A stretch of 64,000 nt of DNA from JARRKU01 sp050288425 (GTDB lineage: Bacteria; Desulfobacterota; Desulfobacteria; Desulfobacterales; Desulfosarcinaceae), in the NCBI GenBank assembly GCA_050288425.1, contig JBNKDU010000087.1, positions 1 through 64,000 of the forward strand. Direction: 5' to 3'. Of the stretch, positions 51,311 through 58,803 are shown one piece after another (position 1 is the stretch's first letter; the number at the start of each line of letters is the position of its first letter). The notes below the pieces were generated by a model that was not told the DNA's origin, did no database searches, and was given only the letters and a program-made list of their open reading frames with translations. Made by a program: the position numbers and the translations under genes.

Positions 51311-52069
51311 CTACCACCATTCGATCAGAATCGGGGTGACATGGGCCTCCACCATCGCGGCGATGAACAGGCCGGTCACCACCGCGAAGGCGATCTTCCG
51401 GATCGGCATCCCGTCGGTATGGCGCTTCAAATCATCGAATAGAGCCTGGGTGTCCTTGTCGGCGGTCCGGGGTCGGATCAACAGGTGGGCGGAATAGGTC
51501 ACCGCGCCGGCAAGTGCGATTGCGGGAATTTCGATGATGCCATGGGGCAGCAGGGAGACGATGCCCAGCAGGAAGGAACCGAAAACCTGTCGGGCGGTGG
51601 AAGCGGACAAACCTGTTTCGATGCCCAGCAAAATCATGCCGATCAGGGGAACCATGAGCCACACATAGGTCCGACGTACGGACTCCTCCCCGATCTTCCG
51701 GCACCCCGGCAGAAAGCAGAGCAGTTTCATGGGCCTGGGGCTGCAGAAGATGCTCCGGATGCGCCGGGGCGCAAGGTTCGCATGCGCCGGGTTGAACAAG
51801 ACGGCCGTGAAGGCAAACGTCATGGTTGCCAGGGCGGCGAGGCCGTTCCACAAGAATAGAAGGATGCCGCCGTCGATCCCGGCTTTGGCGCCGGCTTCCA
51901 TCAGCGGATAGGCGTAAGACAACCGCTTGGTGGACATCTCGAAAAGCGCATCCGGAGAGATGGCGAGGACCCTCACAAGGACGATCCCGGCCAGTAAGCC
52001 GGCGGCGTAGCCCAATACATAGGCAAACACAAGCTTTTTCCAGGCGGTATACAAAAGGGAGGCGCGCAT
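51311..52069 (-). CDS. stage II sporulation protein M (SpoIIM) family membrane protein
   Basis: 252 residues, about five helices. LLPHGIIEIPAIALAGAVTY is the characteristic segment of SpoIIM/DUF95. In Bacillus SpoIIM works in engulfment peptidoglycan remodelling; a non-sporulating Gram-negative must use it otherwise. Immediately upstream of tatD. Confidence 0.85.
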   Translation of the reverse strand: MRASLLYTAWKKLVFAYVLGYAAGLLAGIVLVRVLAISPDALFEMSTKRLSYAYPLMEAGAKAGIDGGILLFLWNGLAALATMTFAFTAVLFNPAHANLAPRRIRSIFCSPRPMKLLCFLPGCRKIGEESVRRTYVWLMVPLIGMILLGIETGLSASTARQVFGSFLLGIVSLLPHGIIEIPAIALAGAVTYSAHLLIRPRTADKDTQALFDDLKRHTDGMPIRKIAFAVVTGLFIAAMVEAHVTPILIEWW

Positions 52070-52260
52070 ATTGTTTTATTCCATAGAAACCAAGGTATTC
52101 CCGTTCACTTCGTTTTTAAATAATCCAGCCCATCGATTCATGGATACCCGCAGTTTATACACCTGCTTTCAATCGTTACAACCAGAATCACACACCCGCA
52201 TCGGTTTTCCATGCCCGGCGTCGCGAAAAGCCAGTTCCATCGGGTTCGCTTAAAATTAAT

Positions 52261-52289
52261 AGGGCGACGGCCATGAAAGCCGCCGCCCT
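52261..52289 (-). terminator. terminator of the OmpA/VWA gene
   Basis: Minus strand AGGGCGGCGGC, loop TTTCATG, GCCGTCGCCCT, followed by ATTAATTTTAA. It lies 35 bases after the stop codon. Confidence 0.55.
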
Positions 52290-52323
52290 GACAATACCTT
52301 CCGGCGAAGTAATCAGATCCGAG

Positions 52324-53655
52324 CTACTCTACGGGCTTGATCTCCACCCGCCTGTTGCGGGCCCGGCCCTCTTTGGTATTGTTGGTATCGATGGGTTGAT
52401 CGGGGCCGAAACCTTTGGTGCCCATACGGTTAGCGGCGATGCCCTTGCCTTCCAGATAGGCTTTTACGGATTTTGCCCGCCGCTGGGAAAGATTCACGTT
52501 GTAATCATGAGCTCCCGAACCGTCGGTATGGCCCTGGATTTCGATATTCAATTCCGGCTTGGACTGCAGAAAGTCCGCGATTTCGTCCAGGATGGAAAAG
52601 GAACTGGATTTCAGTTGGGCGCTGTTGTTCTCGAACTGGATGTCCCGGTAACGCCATGTGCCCGAGGAGGTCAACGGGCAGCCCCGGCCGTCCACCTTGG
52701 CGCCGGCCGGCGTGTTCGGACATTGGTCTCTGTCGTCGGGCACGCCGTCCCGGTCGCTGTCCGATGGACAACCGACCGCATCGACCCGGACGTTTCGGGG
52801 AGTATTGGGGCATTGGTCCTGGTAGTCATATACGCCGTCCCCATCGCTGTCCGCCGGACAGCCGTTCATGCCGACCTTGACCCCTCTGGGCGTATCGGGG
52901 CAACGGTCCTTGTCATCGGTGACCCCGTCTCCGTCGCGATCGTTCTTGCGGGTCAGGAGCACTTCTTCCACGAATGCGGCCATGGCCTTGCCCGAGGAAA
53001 GATCGGTCGCGGACTCGGCAGCACCGCATCCGGTTGTCTTGGCGATATTGCCCAACAACGCGGCGCCATCGACCGCATCCCCCACCTGTACGGTGTAAAT
53101 GCAGAGTCGGTCGCCATGGTCGGACTTCAGGGCCCGGGCGGCGGCCAGGGTTTCGCTGGCCATTTCGCGACCGTCGCTGATGATGACCATGGCGATGGGC
53201 TCTTTGACCTCCTGCAGCGCCTTCGCGGCATTTTTAAGCGAACGCGCCAGGGGGCTGTACCCGCCGGCTTTGGTCGCCTTGGCGACACCTTCCGACAACG
53301 CGGCGCGTGCGTAGGGTCCCGGATCGACCAGGGTGGCCGTGGCGCTTCTCGACACGGTTTCATGGTGTCCGAAACTGTTCAACCCCACGGTGATATCGAG
53401 AGGAGGCATGGTCTGGTTGAAGTTTTCGATCACGGCGCGCGCGATATCCAGTTTCTCATGTCCCTGGTATCCGTCGGCCATGGAACTGGAGGCGTCCAGG
53501 ATAAATTCGAGTCGCTCCACTTTCTTGTCAAATCGGCCTTCCGGAATGGGTTGGGCGTCAAACACCGGAACGGGCGGATATTGCGTGGCGCATCCCGCCA
53601 GCAAACCGGTCAATACAATACCTGACATCAACAATCGGATCTTTCGAAACATCAT
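52324..53655 (-). CDS. lipoprotein with VWA, thrombospondin type 3 and OmpA domains
   Basis: 443 residues. Lipobox LLAGC with Cys about 22. VWA domain (about 46-230) with MIDAS DASSSM. Three Ca-binding thrombospondin type 3 repeats (about 242-330: DxDGDGVxDxxDxCPxTP). OmpA-like peptidoglycan-binding domain (about 345-443, GHTDGSGAHDYN, LSQRRAKSVKAYL). Likely an outer-membrane lipoprotein tethered to peptidoglycan. AGGGAGGGAG precedes the start; tandem ATGs. Confidence 0.92.
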   Translation of the reverse strand: MMFRKIRLLMSGIVLTGLLAGCATQYPPVPVFDAQPIPEGRFDKKVERLEFILDASSSMADGYQGHEKLDIARAVIENFNQTMPPLDITVGLNSFGHHETVSRSATATLVDPGPYARAALSEGVAKATKAGGYSPLARSLKNAAKALQEVKEPIAMVIISDGREMASETLAAARALKSDHGDRLCIYTVQVGDAVDGAALLGNIAKTTGCGAAESATDLSSGKAMAAFVEEVLLTRKNDRDGDGVTDDKDRCPDTPRGVKVGMNGCPADSDGDGVYDYQDQCPNTPRNVRVDAVGCPSDSDRDGVPDDRDQCPNTPAGAKVDGRGCPLTSSGTWRYRDIQFENNSAQLKSSSFSILDEIADFLQSKPELNIEIQGHTDGSGAHDYNVNLSQRRAKSVKAYLEGKGIAANRMGTKGFGPDQPIDTNNTKEGRARNRRVEIKPVE

Positions 53656-54155
53656 CGTTCTCCCTCCCTTGTTAGATTGTTCAATGGTACACGATGGACA
53701 GAAGTTGATCGATTCTATGGCAAGGCGCCGTGGCGCTCGCCGACTGCATTGAAACTATGTCTTCATCATGAAATCCAGATGAAGTCCCGATGAAAAACCG
53801 ACTCACCGACCAGATAAGGTTCTCCTGCATGGGTGGCCTGATCTGGTCAGGCCGCAGTCTGTAGGGTTGCCAATCCCGCTTGGGTGGAACTTCATATTTC
53901 TGGGGAGTACCGCAATGGAACTGATCTGGGGTATTCTAATCACGTTCCATATAAAAATCAAGAAGTTGTACTTGCAGCGGAGTATCCGTTCTCTTCTGAG
54001 CCGTCAAAAGGGGTATGGCCGCGGCGAAGATACCACGGATTCATGATAAAAGCACAAGGGGCCTCGACGTCGGGGTTTATCTGCCAGTGGATGCATGCTA
54101 TGGAGAAAGGTCGATAGATCAACAGTCAACCGGACAAACAGAAGGAGCAAGCATC
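53656..54155. other. 500-base gene-poor region
   Basis: Short frames here have no ribosome-binding site or recognisable product. A hairpin GGCCTGA/TCAGGCC sits at 53835-53853. Promoters of the flanking divergent genes must lie here but I cannot place them. Confidence 0.5.
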
Positions 54156-54527
54156 ATGGCCTGGTTTCTCTACATCATCAGCATTGCCTGGATCGCCCTT
54201 GGTTCCTGCTTTATTCTCTACACCCAGGAGACCCGTGCGGCCGCCAAGGAATTGGTGACCAAGTTACCCCCCAAGGTCTTGGCGATCGGAACCTTCGTCA
54301 TCGGATTGCTGTTGATCATCTCGGCATCTTCCAGCCATCATCCTGCAATTATTCGTATTTTTGGTGGGTTGTCCATGATCAAAGGCGTATTCATCTATCT
54401 CAATCCGGAGAAATTTTTCACCAAAACCAGCCAGTGGTACCTGGAATCGATATCGGACCAGGCCCACCGTTTCGGCGGCATTTTCATCATTATCCTGGGG
54501 ACAGCGGTGCTGTCCTGGATCGTGTGA
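54156..54527 (+). CDS. small membrane protein, unknown function
   Basis: 123 residues with four hydrophobic helices (about 2-20, 38-55, 61-78, 104-122) and a basic loop KFFTKTSQWY. AAGGAG lies eight bases before ATG 54156. I do not recognise the family. Confidence 0.75.
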   Translation: MAWFLYIISIAWIALGSCFILYTQETRAAAKELVTKLPPKVLAIGTFVIGLLLIISASSSHHPAIIRIFGGLSMIKGVFIYLNPEKFFTKTSQWYLESISDQAHRFGGIFIIILGTAVLSWIV

Positions 54528-54724
54528 AATGGGTGGCAACATTCGGAATTCGACCTTTTACATTTCATACTTCGACAGTATAAATTCAACCGGCGTTTTT
54601 CGGTTGGATTGCGTAAACAGCCGCGGAACGCGCATGTAAGCATCCCTCCCGGGTCCGCCGTCCGGCCTTCGACCAGAACTACCTGCATGATCATGATGAA
54701 GTGAATTTGATCTTAATAATCCGC
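54528..54724. other. intergenic region before the cold-shock promoter
   Basis: Contains a short hairpin CAACCG/CGGTTG (54587-54606) that may end the upstream transcript. Nothing else seen. Confidence 0.35.
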
Positions 54725-54752
54725 TTGACTTTGGAAAAAATACAGTTATGAT
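54725..54752 (+). promoter_or_regulatory. promoter of the cold-shock gene
   Basis: TTGACT (54725-54730), 16 bases, TATGAT (54747-54752). Predicted start near 54759 gives a leader of about 115 bases. Confidence 0.65.
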
Positions 54753-54874
54753 AGCCTGAATCTTCAGAGGACTGTTCCTGCCTAGCAGACCGGTTTCTTT
54801 CCGAAGGCACACCCATCCTAGAGGTAACCTGAAGTTTGAGACGAAGGAAATTATTTGAAAGGAGAAAATTCACG

Positions 54875-55075
54875 ATGGCAAGTGGAACCGTAAAGTGGTT
54901 CAATGACAAGAAGGGCTTTGGTTTCATCGAACAAGAAGATGGACCCGACGTATTCGTTCACTTTTCCGGCATTGCGGGTGATGGCTTCAAAAGCCTTGCC
55001 GAAGGCGATCGCGTGACCTTCACCGTTGAGCAAGGCCCCAAGGGCCCCGCGGCTGTTGACGTCACCGTCATTTAG
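54875..55075 (+). CDS. cspA: cold-shock protein, CspA family
   Basis: 66 residues, single OB fold with RNP1 KGFGFIE and RNP2 VFVHFSGI. RNA chaperone that melts secondary structure. AAAGGAG upstream of ATG 54875. The long leader fits cold-induced mRNA control; the strong terminator follows. Confidence 0.95.
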   Translation: MASGTVKWFNDKKGFGFIEQEDGPDVFVHFSGIAGDGFKSLAEGDRVTFTVEQGPKGPAAVDVTVI

Positions 55076-55099
55076 CTCGCATTTTCCCCCAAAAGACAT

Positions 55100-55138
55100 A
55101 AAGAGTGCCCGGCAGCAAGGTGGGCACTCTTTTTTTTT
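55100..55138 (+). terminator. intrinsic terminator of the cold-shock gene
   Basis: AAGAGTGCCC / GGGCACTCTT stem followed by a run of T (55129-55138), 25 bases after the stop codon. Confidence 0.9.
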
Positions 55139-55244
55139 CTGCACCGCCCTGGGCAGCAAAGAGCCAAGGCGGTCATTCCGGCCAGGGTACGCAGGAGGAA
55201 CGAGCCATAAGATACCATCTTCTTGTGCATCGAAAGGATGTATC

Positions 55245-55706
55245 ATGATCGATTTCGTCAAGCGGTTTTTCGTCAAGACCGTTTCCCCCAACGACAGGGA
55301 CCAAACACCGGAGGTCCACCACGATATCCACGTGGCGGTCTGCGCCCTGTGTATCGAAATGGCCCGTATCGACAACTCGTTCACGCCGGAAGAGCTGGAT
55401 CAGGTCATCAACGTCCTGCAACAAGAATATCAGATACCGCCCGATCATGTGGCTGCGCTGATGGAAACGGCAGAACAGGAATTGGCGCAAAGCGTCGATC
55501 TTTGGCAGTTTGCCCACCTGATCAATGAACATTACAGCATCGCGGAAAAATTACAACTGATTGAAATTTTATGGAAAATCGTCTATGTGGACCACAAGAT
55601 GGATCGGTACGAACACTACCTGATGAACAAGGTGGCCAACCTTTTGCGCCTGTCGCATTCCCAACTGATCGAAGCAAAGTTGAAGGTGCTTCATTCAGGG
55701 AATTAA
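55245..55706 (+). CDS. TerB-like helical protein
   Basis: 153 residues, all helical. HVAVCALCIEMARIDNSFTPEELDQVINVL and ILWKIVYVDHKMDRYEHYLMNKVANLL are the paired acidic motifs of the TerB/TerB-like (COG4103) fold. Not part of a tellurite operon here, so a general role in metal sensing or membrane association is only a guess. ATG 55245 has AAAGG upstream. Next gene follows by 19 bases. Confidence 0.85.
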   Translation: MIDFVKRFFVKTVSPNDRDQTPEVHHDIHVAVCALCIEMARIDNSFTPEELDQVINVLQQEYQIPPDHVAALMETAEQELAQSVDLWQFAHLINEHYSIAEKLQLIEILWKIVYVDHKMDRYEHYLMNKVANLLRLSHSQLIEAKLKVLHSGN

Positions 55707-55725
55707 TCGACCGGGGGAGCCTCCA

Positions 55726-57144
55726 ATGGCCGAAGAGAGCCTGACCACCGTTCAAAAGGCGTTTGCCTTCAACCTGGATCCGAACAAATTCGGTACCATC
55801 GCCGAGATCGGCGCCGGACAGGAAGTATCGCGATGTTTTTTCCGTGCGGGCGGCGCAGCCGGAACCATCGCCAAGACCATTTCGGCCTACGACATGGCCT
55901 TCAGCGATGCCATCTACGGCGAGGAGAAAACCAAGCGCTACGTGACCGAAAGCCGGGTGAAGAAGATGCTGGACAAGGAATTCAACCTCGTCATCCAGCG
56001 GGTCGGCGTTGCGCGCCCCAAAACATCGACCTATTTTGCCTTCGCCGATACGGTCACCACCCGCAGTTACAGCCAGCGCGGCGAATCGCATGGCTGGATG
56101 GGGATCAAGTTTCAGATGACGCCCGGAGCCGAACCTTGCGAAATTTTGCTTCACATCCGCATGCTGGATGAAAACCATACCCAACAGCAAGAAGCGGTGG
56201 GCATCCTGGGGGTAAACCTGATTTACGGGGCGTTTCACCATCATTCGCGTCCGGAACGGCTGATCCAATCCTTGGGTGACAACCTGGAATGGGGTCGCCT
56301 GGAAGTCGATCTGATCCGCTTCTCCGGTCCCCATTTCGCCCACATCGACAATCGCCTCATGGCCCTGAAACTGGTGCAGATGGAGTTGGCCGATGCCGTG
56401 GTATTCGGTTCCGATCGCAAGACATTGGTACATCCCTCGGAGTTGTTCTACAATCGGGACGTCATGGTCATGCGCGGCATGTTCCGGCCCGTCACCCATG
56501 TCAACGTGGACATGATGACCAGCGGCATGGAGATGTTTTCACGTCTCCCCGATGTTCGATCCGCCACCGCCCTGATCGTACCGGAAATCACGATGGCCGA
56601 GATGCGCAGCCAGAATATGTTCGACCTGGAAGATATCCTCCAGCGGGTGGACTGCCTGAACCTGTTGGCGTATCCGGTCATCGTCTCCAACTACCTGCGC
56701 TATTTTCGCCTCTCCGATTATCTGGGACGATATACCCAGGGCAAGCTTGCCTTTGTCATGGGAATTCCGAATCTGGAGACGCTGTTCAACGATACCTATT
56801 ATGAGGGCTTGAAAGGCGGCATCATCGGCGCCTTCGGAGCGCTCTTCGACCGCGACACCCTGATCTTCGTTTACCCCATGCGGAAAAACGACGACCCCAA
56901 AGACCTCATCACCACGGAGAACTTCCCCATCCCCGAACACCTGCAGTATTTCTATGCCCATTTGCGGGCCAACCGAAAAATACTACCCATCGAGAACTAC
57001 AATGAGGCCAATATGCATATCTGGCCGGAGGAAATTCTCGAAAACCTGAAGAAAGGCCCGGACGCGTGGCAGTCTTCCGTGCCCGCCGTTGTCGCACAGG
57101 AGATCGTCTCCCGATGCCTGTTCGGGTTTTGCAACATGGGTTGA
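55726..57144 (+). CDS. conserved cytoplasmic protein of unknown function
   Basis: 472 residues. Striking conserved opening TVQKAFAFNLDPNKFGTIAEIGAGQEVSRCFF and SAYDMAFSDAIYGEEKTKRYV. Relatives in Bacteroidetes and Desulfobacterota that I recall carry conflicting labels (nicotinate-nucleotide adenylyltransferase, TonB-dependent receptor) that the sequence does not support: there is no signal peptide, barrel or HxGH nucleotidyltransferase motif. Short spacing to the TerB-like gene suggests co-transcription. Ends in CLFGFCNMG. Confidence 0.8.
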   Translation: MAEESLTTVQKAFAFNLDPNKFGTIAEIGAGQEVSRCFFRAGGAAGTIAKTISAYDMAFSDAIYGEEKTKRYVTESRVKKMLDKEFNLVIQRVGVARPKTSTYFAFADTVTTRSYSQRGESHGWMGIKFQMTPGAEPCEILLHIRMLDENHTQQQEAVGILGVNLIYGAFHHHSRPERLIQSLGDNLEWGRLEVDLIRFSGPHFAHIDNRLMALKLVQMELADAVVFGSDRKTLVHPSELFYNRDVMVMRGMFRPVTHVNVDMMTSGMEMFSRLPDVRSATALIVPEITMAEMRSQNMFDLEDILQRVDCLNLLAYPVIVSNYLRYFRLSDYLGRYTQGKLAFVMGIPNLETLFNDTYYEGLKGGIIGAFGALFDRDTLIFVYPMRKNDDPKDLITTENFPIPEHLQYFYAHLRANRKILPIENYNEANMHIWPEEILENLKKGPDAWQSSVPAVVAQEIVSRCLFGFCNMG

Positions 57145-57161
57145 ACGTCGTCCGGGGTCGA

Positions 57162-57190
57162 TTGATTTACGCTTCCAATTGCACTATAAT
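57162..57190 (+). promoter_or_regulatory. promoter of the DUF374 acyltransferase gene
   Basis: TTGATT (57162-57167), 17 bases, TATAAT (57185-57190), a near-consensus sigma-70 site. Its -10 ends six bases before the ATG, so the start site should fall at or beside the ATG. Confidence 0.7.
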
Positions 57191-57196
57191 CCCCCC

Positions 57197-57826
57197 ATGA
57201 ACCCTGATCGCAGAAACATCCTCCTCGGCAAGGTCGCCGGTTGGTTCTACCGATGTTACAGTGCTACCTGGTCTTACCGCGTCTCATTTCCGGAATCCTC
57301 CACGGTCGTCGACCTGGAGACGAAGAATCCTTCCGGTTCCTATGCTTTCGGCCACTGGCATGGAGATGAACTGGCGTTGATCGGCTTCTGCCGCCACTCC
57401 AAATTCCTCACCATGGCCAGCCAGTCCAGGGACGGAACCATTATGGCGACCGCTTTGAAAATCATGGGGTTTCACATCGCCCGGGGATCGAGCACCAGGG
57501 GAGGAATGCGCGGTCTGGTCACCATGATCCGGAAGGTGAAGAAAGAAAACTTTTTCGTCAGCTTTGCCGTCGACGGCCCCACCGGACCCCGCCATCAGGC
57601 CAAACCGGGTGTTCATCTCTTTGCGGCCAAGGCAGGGCTGCCGCTATATCAATGCGTGGTCCGATGCGACCGCAAATGGGTATTCCGCAAGACATGGAAC
57701 CAGACATACCTGCCCAAACCATTTGCCCGGATCCATTTATACTTCTATGAATTGCCCATGCCCACCCTGGAAAACCGCGACCAAATTCTGAACATCTTCA
57801 ATTCAAGGACCATTGCTCCTGAATGA
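57197..57826 (+). CDS. DUF374 lysophospholipid acyltransferase-like protein
   Basis: 209 residues. YAFGHWHGDELALIGF, VASQSRDG-type MASQSRDGTIMATALKIMGFHIARGSSTRGG and VDGPTGPRHQAKPG are the DUF374 blocks; HWHGD aligns with the acyltransferase Hx4D motif. Related to LpxL-type acyltransferases, so a lipid A or lipid acylation role is likely. No ribosome-binding site is visible before ATG 57197 (CCCCCC), in keeping with a leaderless message. Confidence 0.85.
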   Translation: MNPDRRNILLGKVAGWFYRCYSATWSYRVSFPESSTVVDLETKNPSGSYAFGHWHGDELALIGFCRHSKFLTMASQSRDGTIMATALKIMGFHIARGSSTRGGMRGLVTMIRKVKKENFFVSFAVDGPTGPRHQAKPGVHLFAAKAGLPLYQCVVRCDRKWVFRKTWNQTYLPKPFARIHLYFYELPMPTLENRDQILNIFNSRTIAPE

Positions 57827-57976
57827 CCCCTATCGTTGCAAAAGCCGGAGGGGGAAAAGATAGCAAGCAATCCTTGCCAAGAATTCGAAAAGCGGAACCG
57901 GAAGCAGCGATCCGGAACGGAAAGACTGCCACCGGGCCCATGCAGCCAAGGGGTGAATTCCGGATCCGTCGGAATA

Positions 57977-58432
57977 TTAATCGGATGGACGATGCTGGAA
58001 TCGAACGATCTGATTGACCTGCACCTGTTGCGAAACGGTAAGGTCTTCGAATTCGACGCCGATGCGTTTGATGGAAAGGGATGAAAAGCTCGGTGTCGGT
58101 GCGCTCTCGATTTTGGAAACTACGCGTCCCACCAGGCCTTTGGCACAATATCCCTTGCCACCGGCAAACAGATCCATCCGCAGATTGGTTTGATCCGCCA
58201 GACGCTGGGAAACGGCATCGATATCGACAAAGGTAAAGGCCATGCCTGTGGAACTGATCTCCACGACCTGACCGAGGGTCTGCGGTTGCGTGTCCAGGAC
58301 GACATAGATGCTGTCGCTCATCAAGAATCGTTCTTCCTTGCGCCTGTTGTCAGCCTCGAGAGTCATGAAACTGTGGCTTTCTTTGTCGGCGGAATTCGAC
58401 GCTCGACTCAGCAGGTTTGATTGGGGGGCCAT
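57977..58432 (-). CDS. PilZ domain protein
   Basis: 151 residues with both c-di-GMP motifs: RRKEERF (RxxxR, about 30-36) and EISSTGMAF (D/NxSxxG type, about 59-67). Likely a c-di-GMP effector. GGAGTG upstream of ATG 58432. Preceded by a consensus sigma-54 promoter. Confidence 0.85.
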   Translation of the reverse strand: MAPQSNLLSRASNSADKESHSFMTLEADNRRKEERFLMSDSIYVVLDTQPQTLGQVVEISSTGMAFTFVDIDAVSQRLADQTNLRMDLFAGGKGYCAKGLVGRVVSKIESAPTPSFSSLSIKRIGVEFEDLTVSQQVQVNQIVRFQHRPSD

Positions 58433-58488
58433 CTGTTTTCACTCCAAATGATATATCCAGTAAACAGGTTTTCAATGCGCAAATTTAG

Positions 58489-58504
58489 AGCAACCATCGT
58501 GCCA
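58489..58504 (-). promoter_or_regulatory. sigma-54 (-24/-12) promoter of the PilZ gene
   Basis: Minus strand TGGCACGATGGTTGCT is a full match to TGGCACGN4TTGCW. Predicted start near 58479, about 45 bases before the PilZ ATG. Confidence 0.88.
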
Positions 58505-58670
58505 AAATGATAACATATTGATATATTATATTTTTTAGAATTGATGGATCTGCACGACTTCTTCAAAGCTGCAGCGGCTGCCCGTTCGAGTACACTTTTT
58601 GCGCACAGAATGTCCCATCGACGGCATCTCATCGGCAGGTCCGGCGTGTATGTCAGCCCCCGCTCGGCGA

Positions 58671-58687
58671 TTGCATTCGGAATGCAA
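58671..58687. promoter_or_regulatory. 17-base palindrome upstream of the Omp85-like gene
   Basis: TTGCATTC-G-GAATGCAA is a perfect eight-base inverted repeat around one base, 117 bases before the GTG start. Could be an operator. Confidence 0.4.
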
Positions 58688-58803
58688 GATATCATTATTT
58701 ATGGATGGGCATTCCGGCCAAGCGCGGCCGACTTGCGAATTCCATGGATTCGAACTAAGGTGGATATCCTGGATCATCGTAGGCGAAAGGTTGATATCTG
58801 CAA

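Larger units (their letters stand above)
58433..58803. other. divergent intergenic region between PilZ and the Omp85-like gene
   Basis: 371 bases: the sigma-54 site next to the PilZ gene, an AT-rich block (58505-58540), then a 17-base palindrome and the GTG-start gene. No coding sequence supported. Confidence 0.5.

Noticed and set aside
53884..54117. 77-codon frame in the 500-base gap
   Set aside because: No ribosome-binding site, no motif, and composition unlike neighbouring proteins; might be a gene remnant but not supportable.
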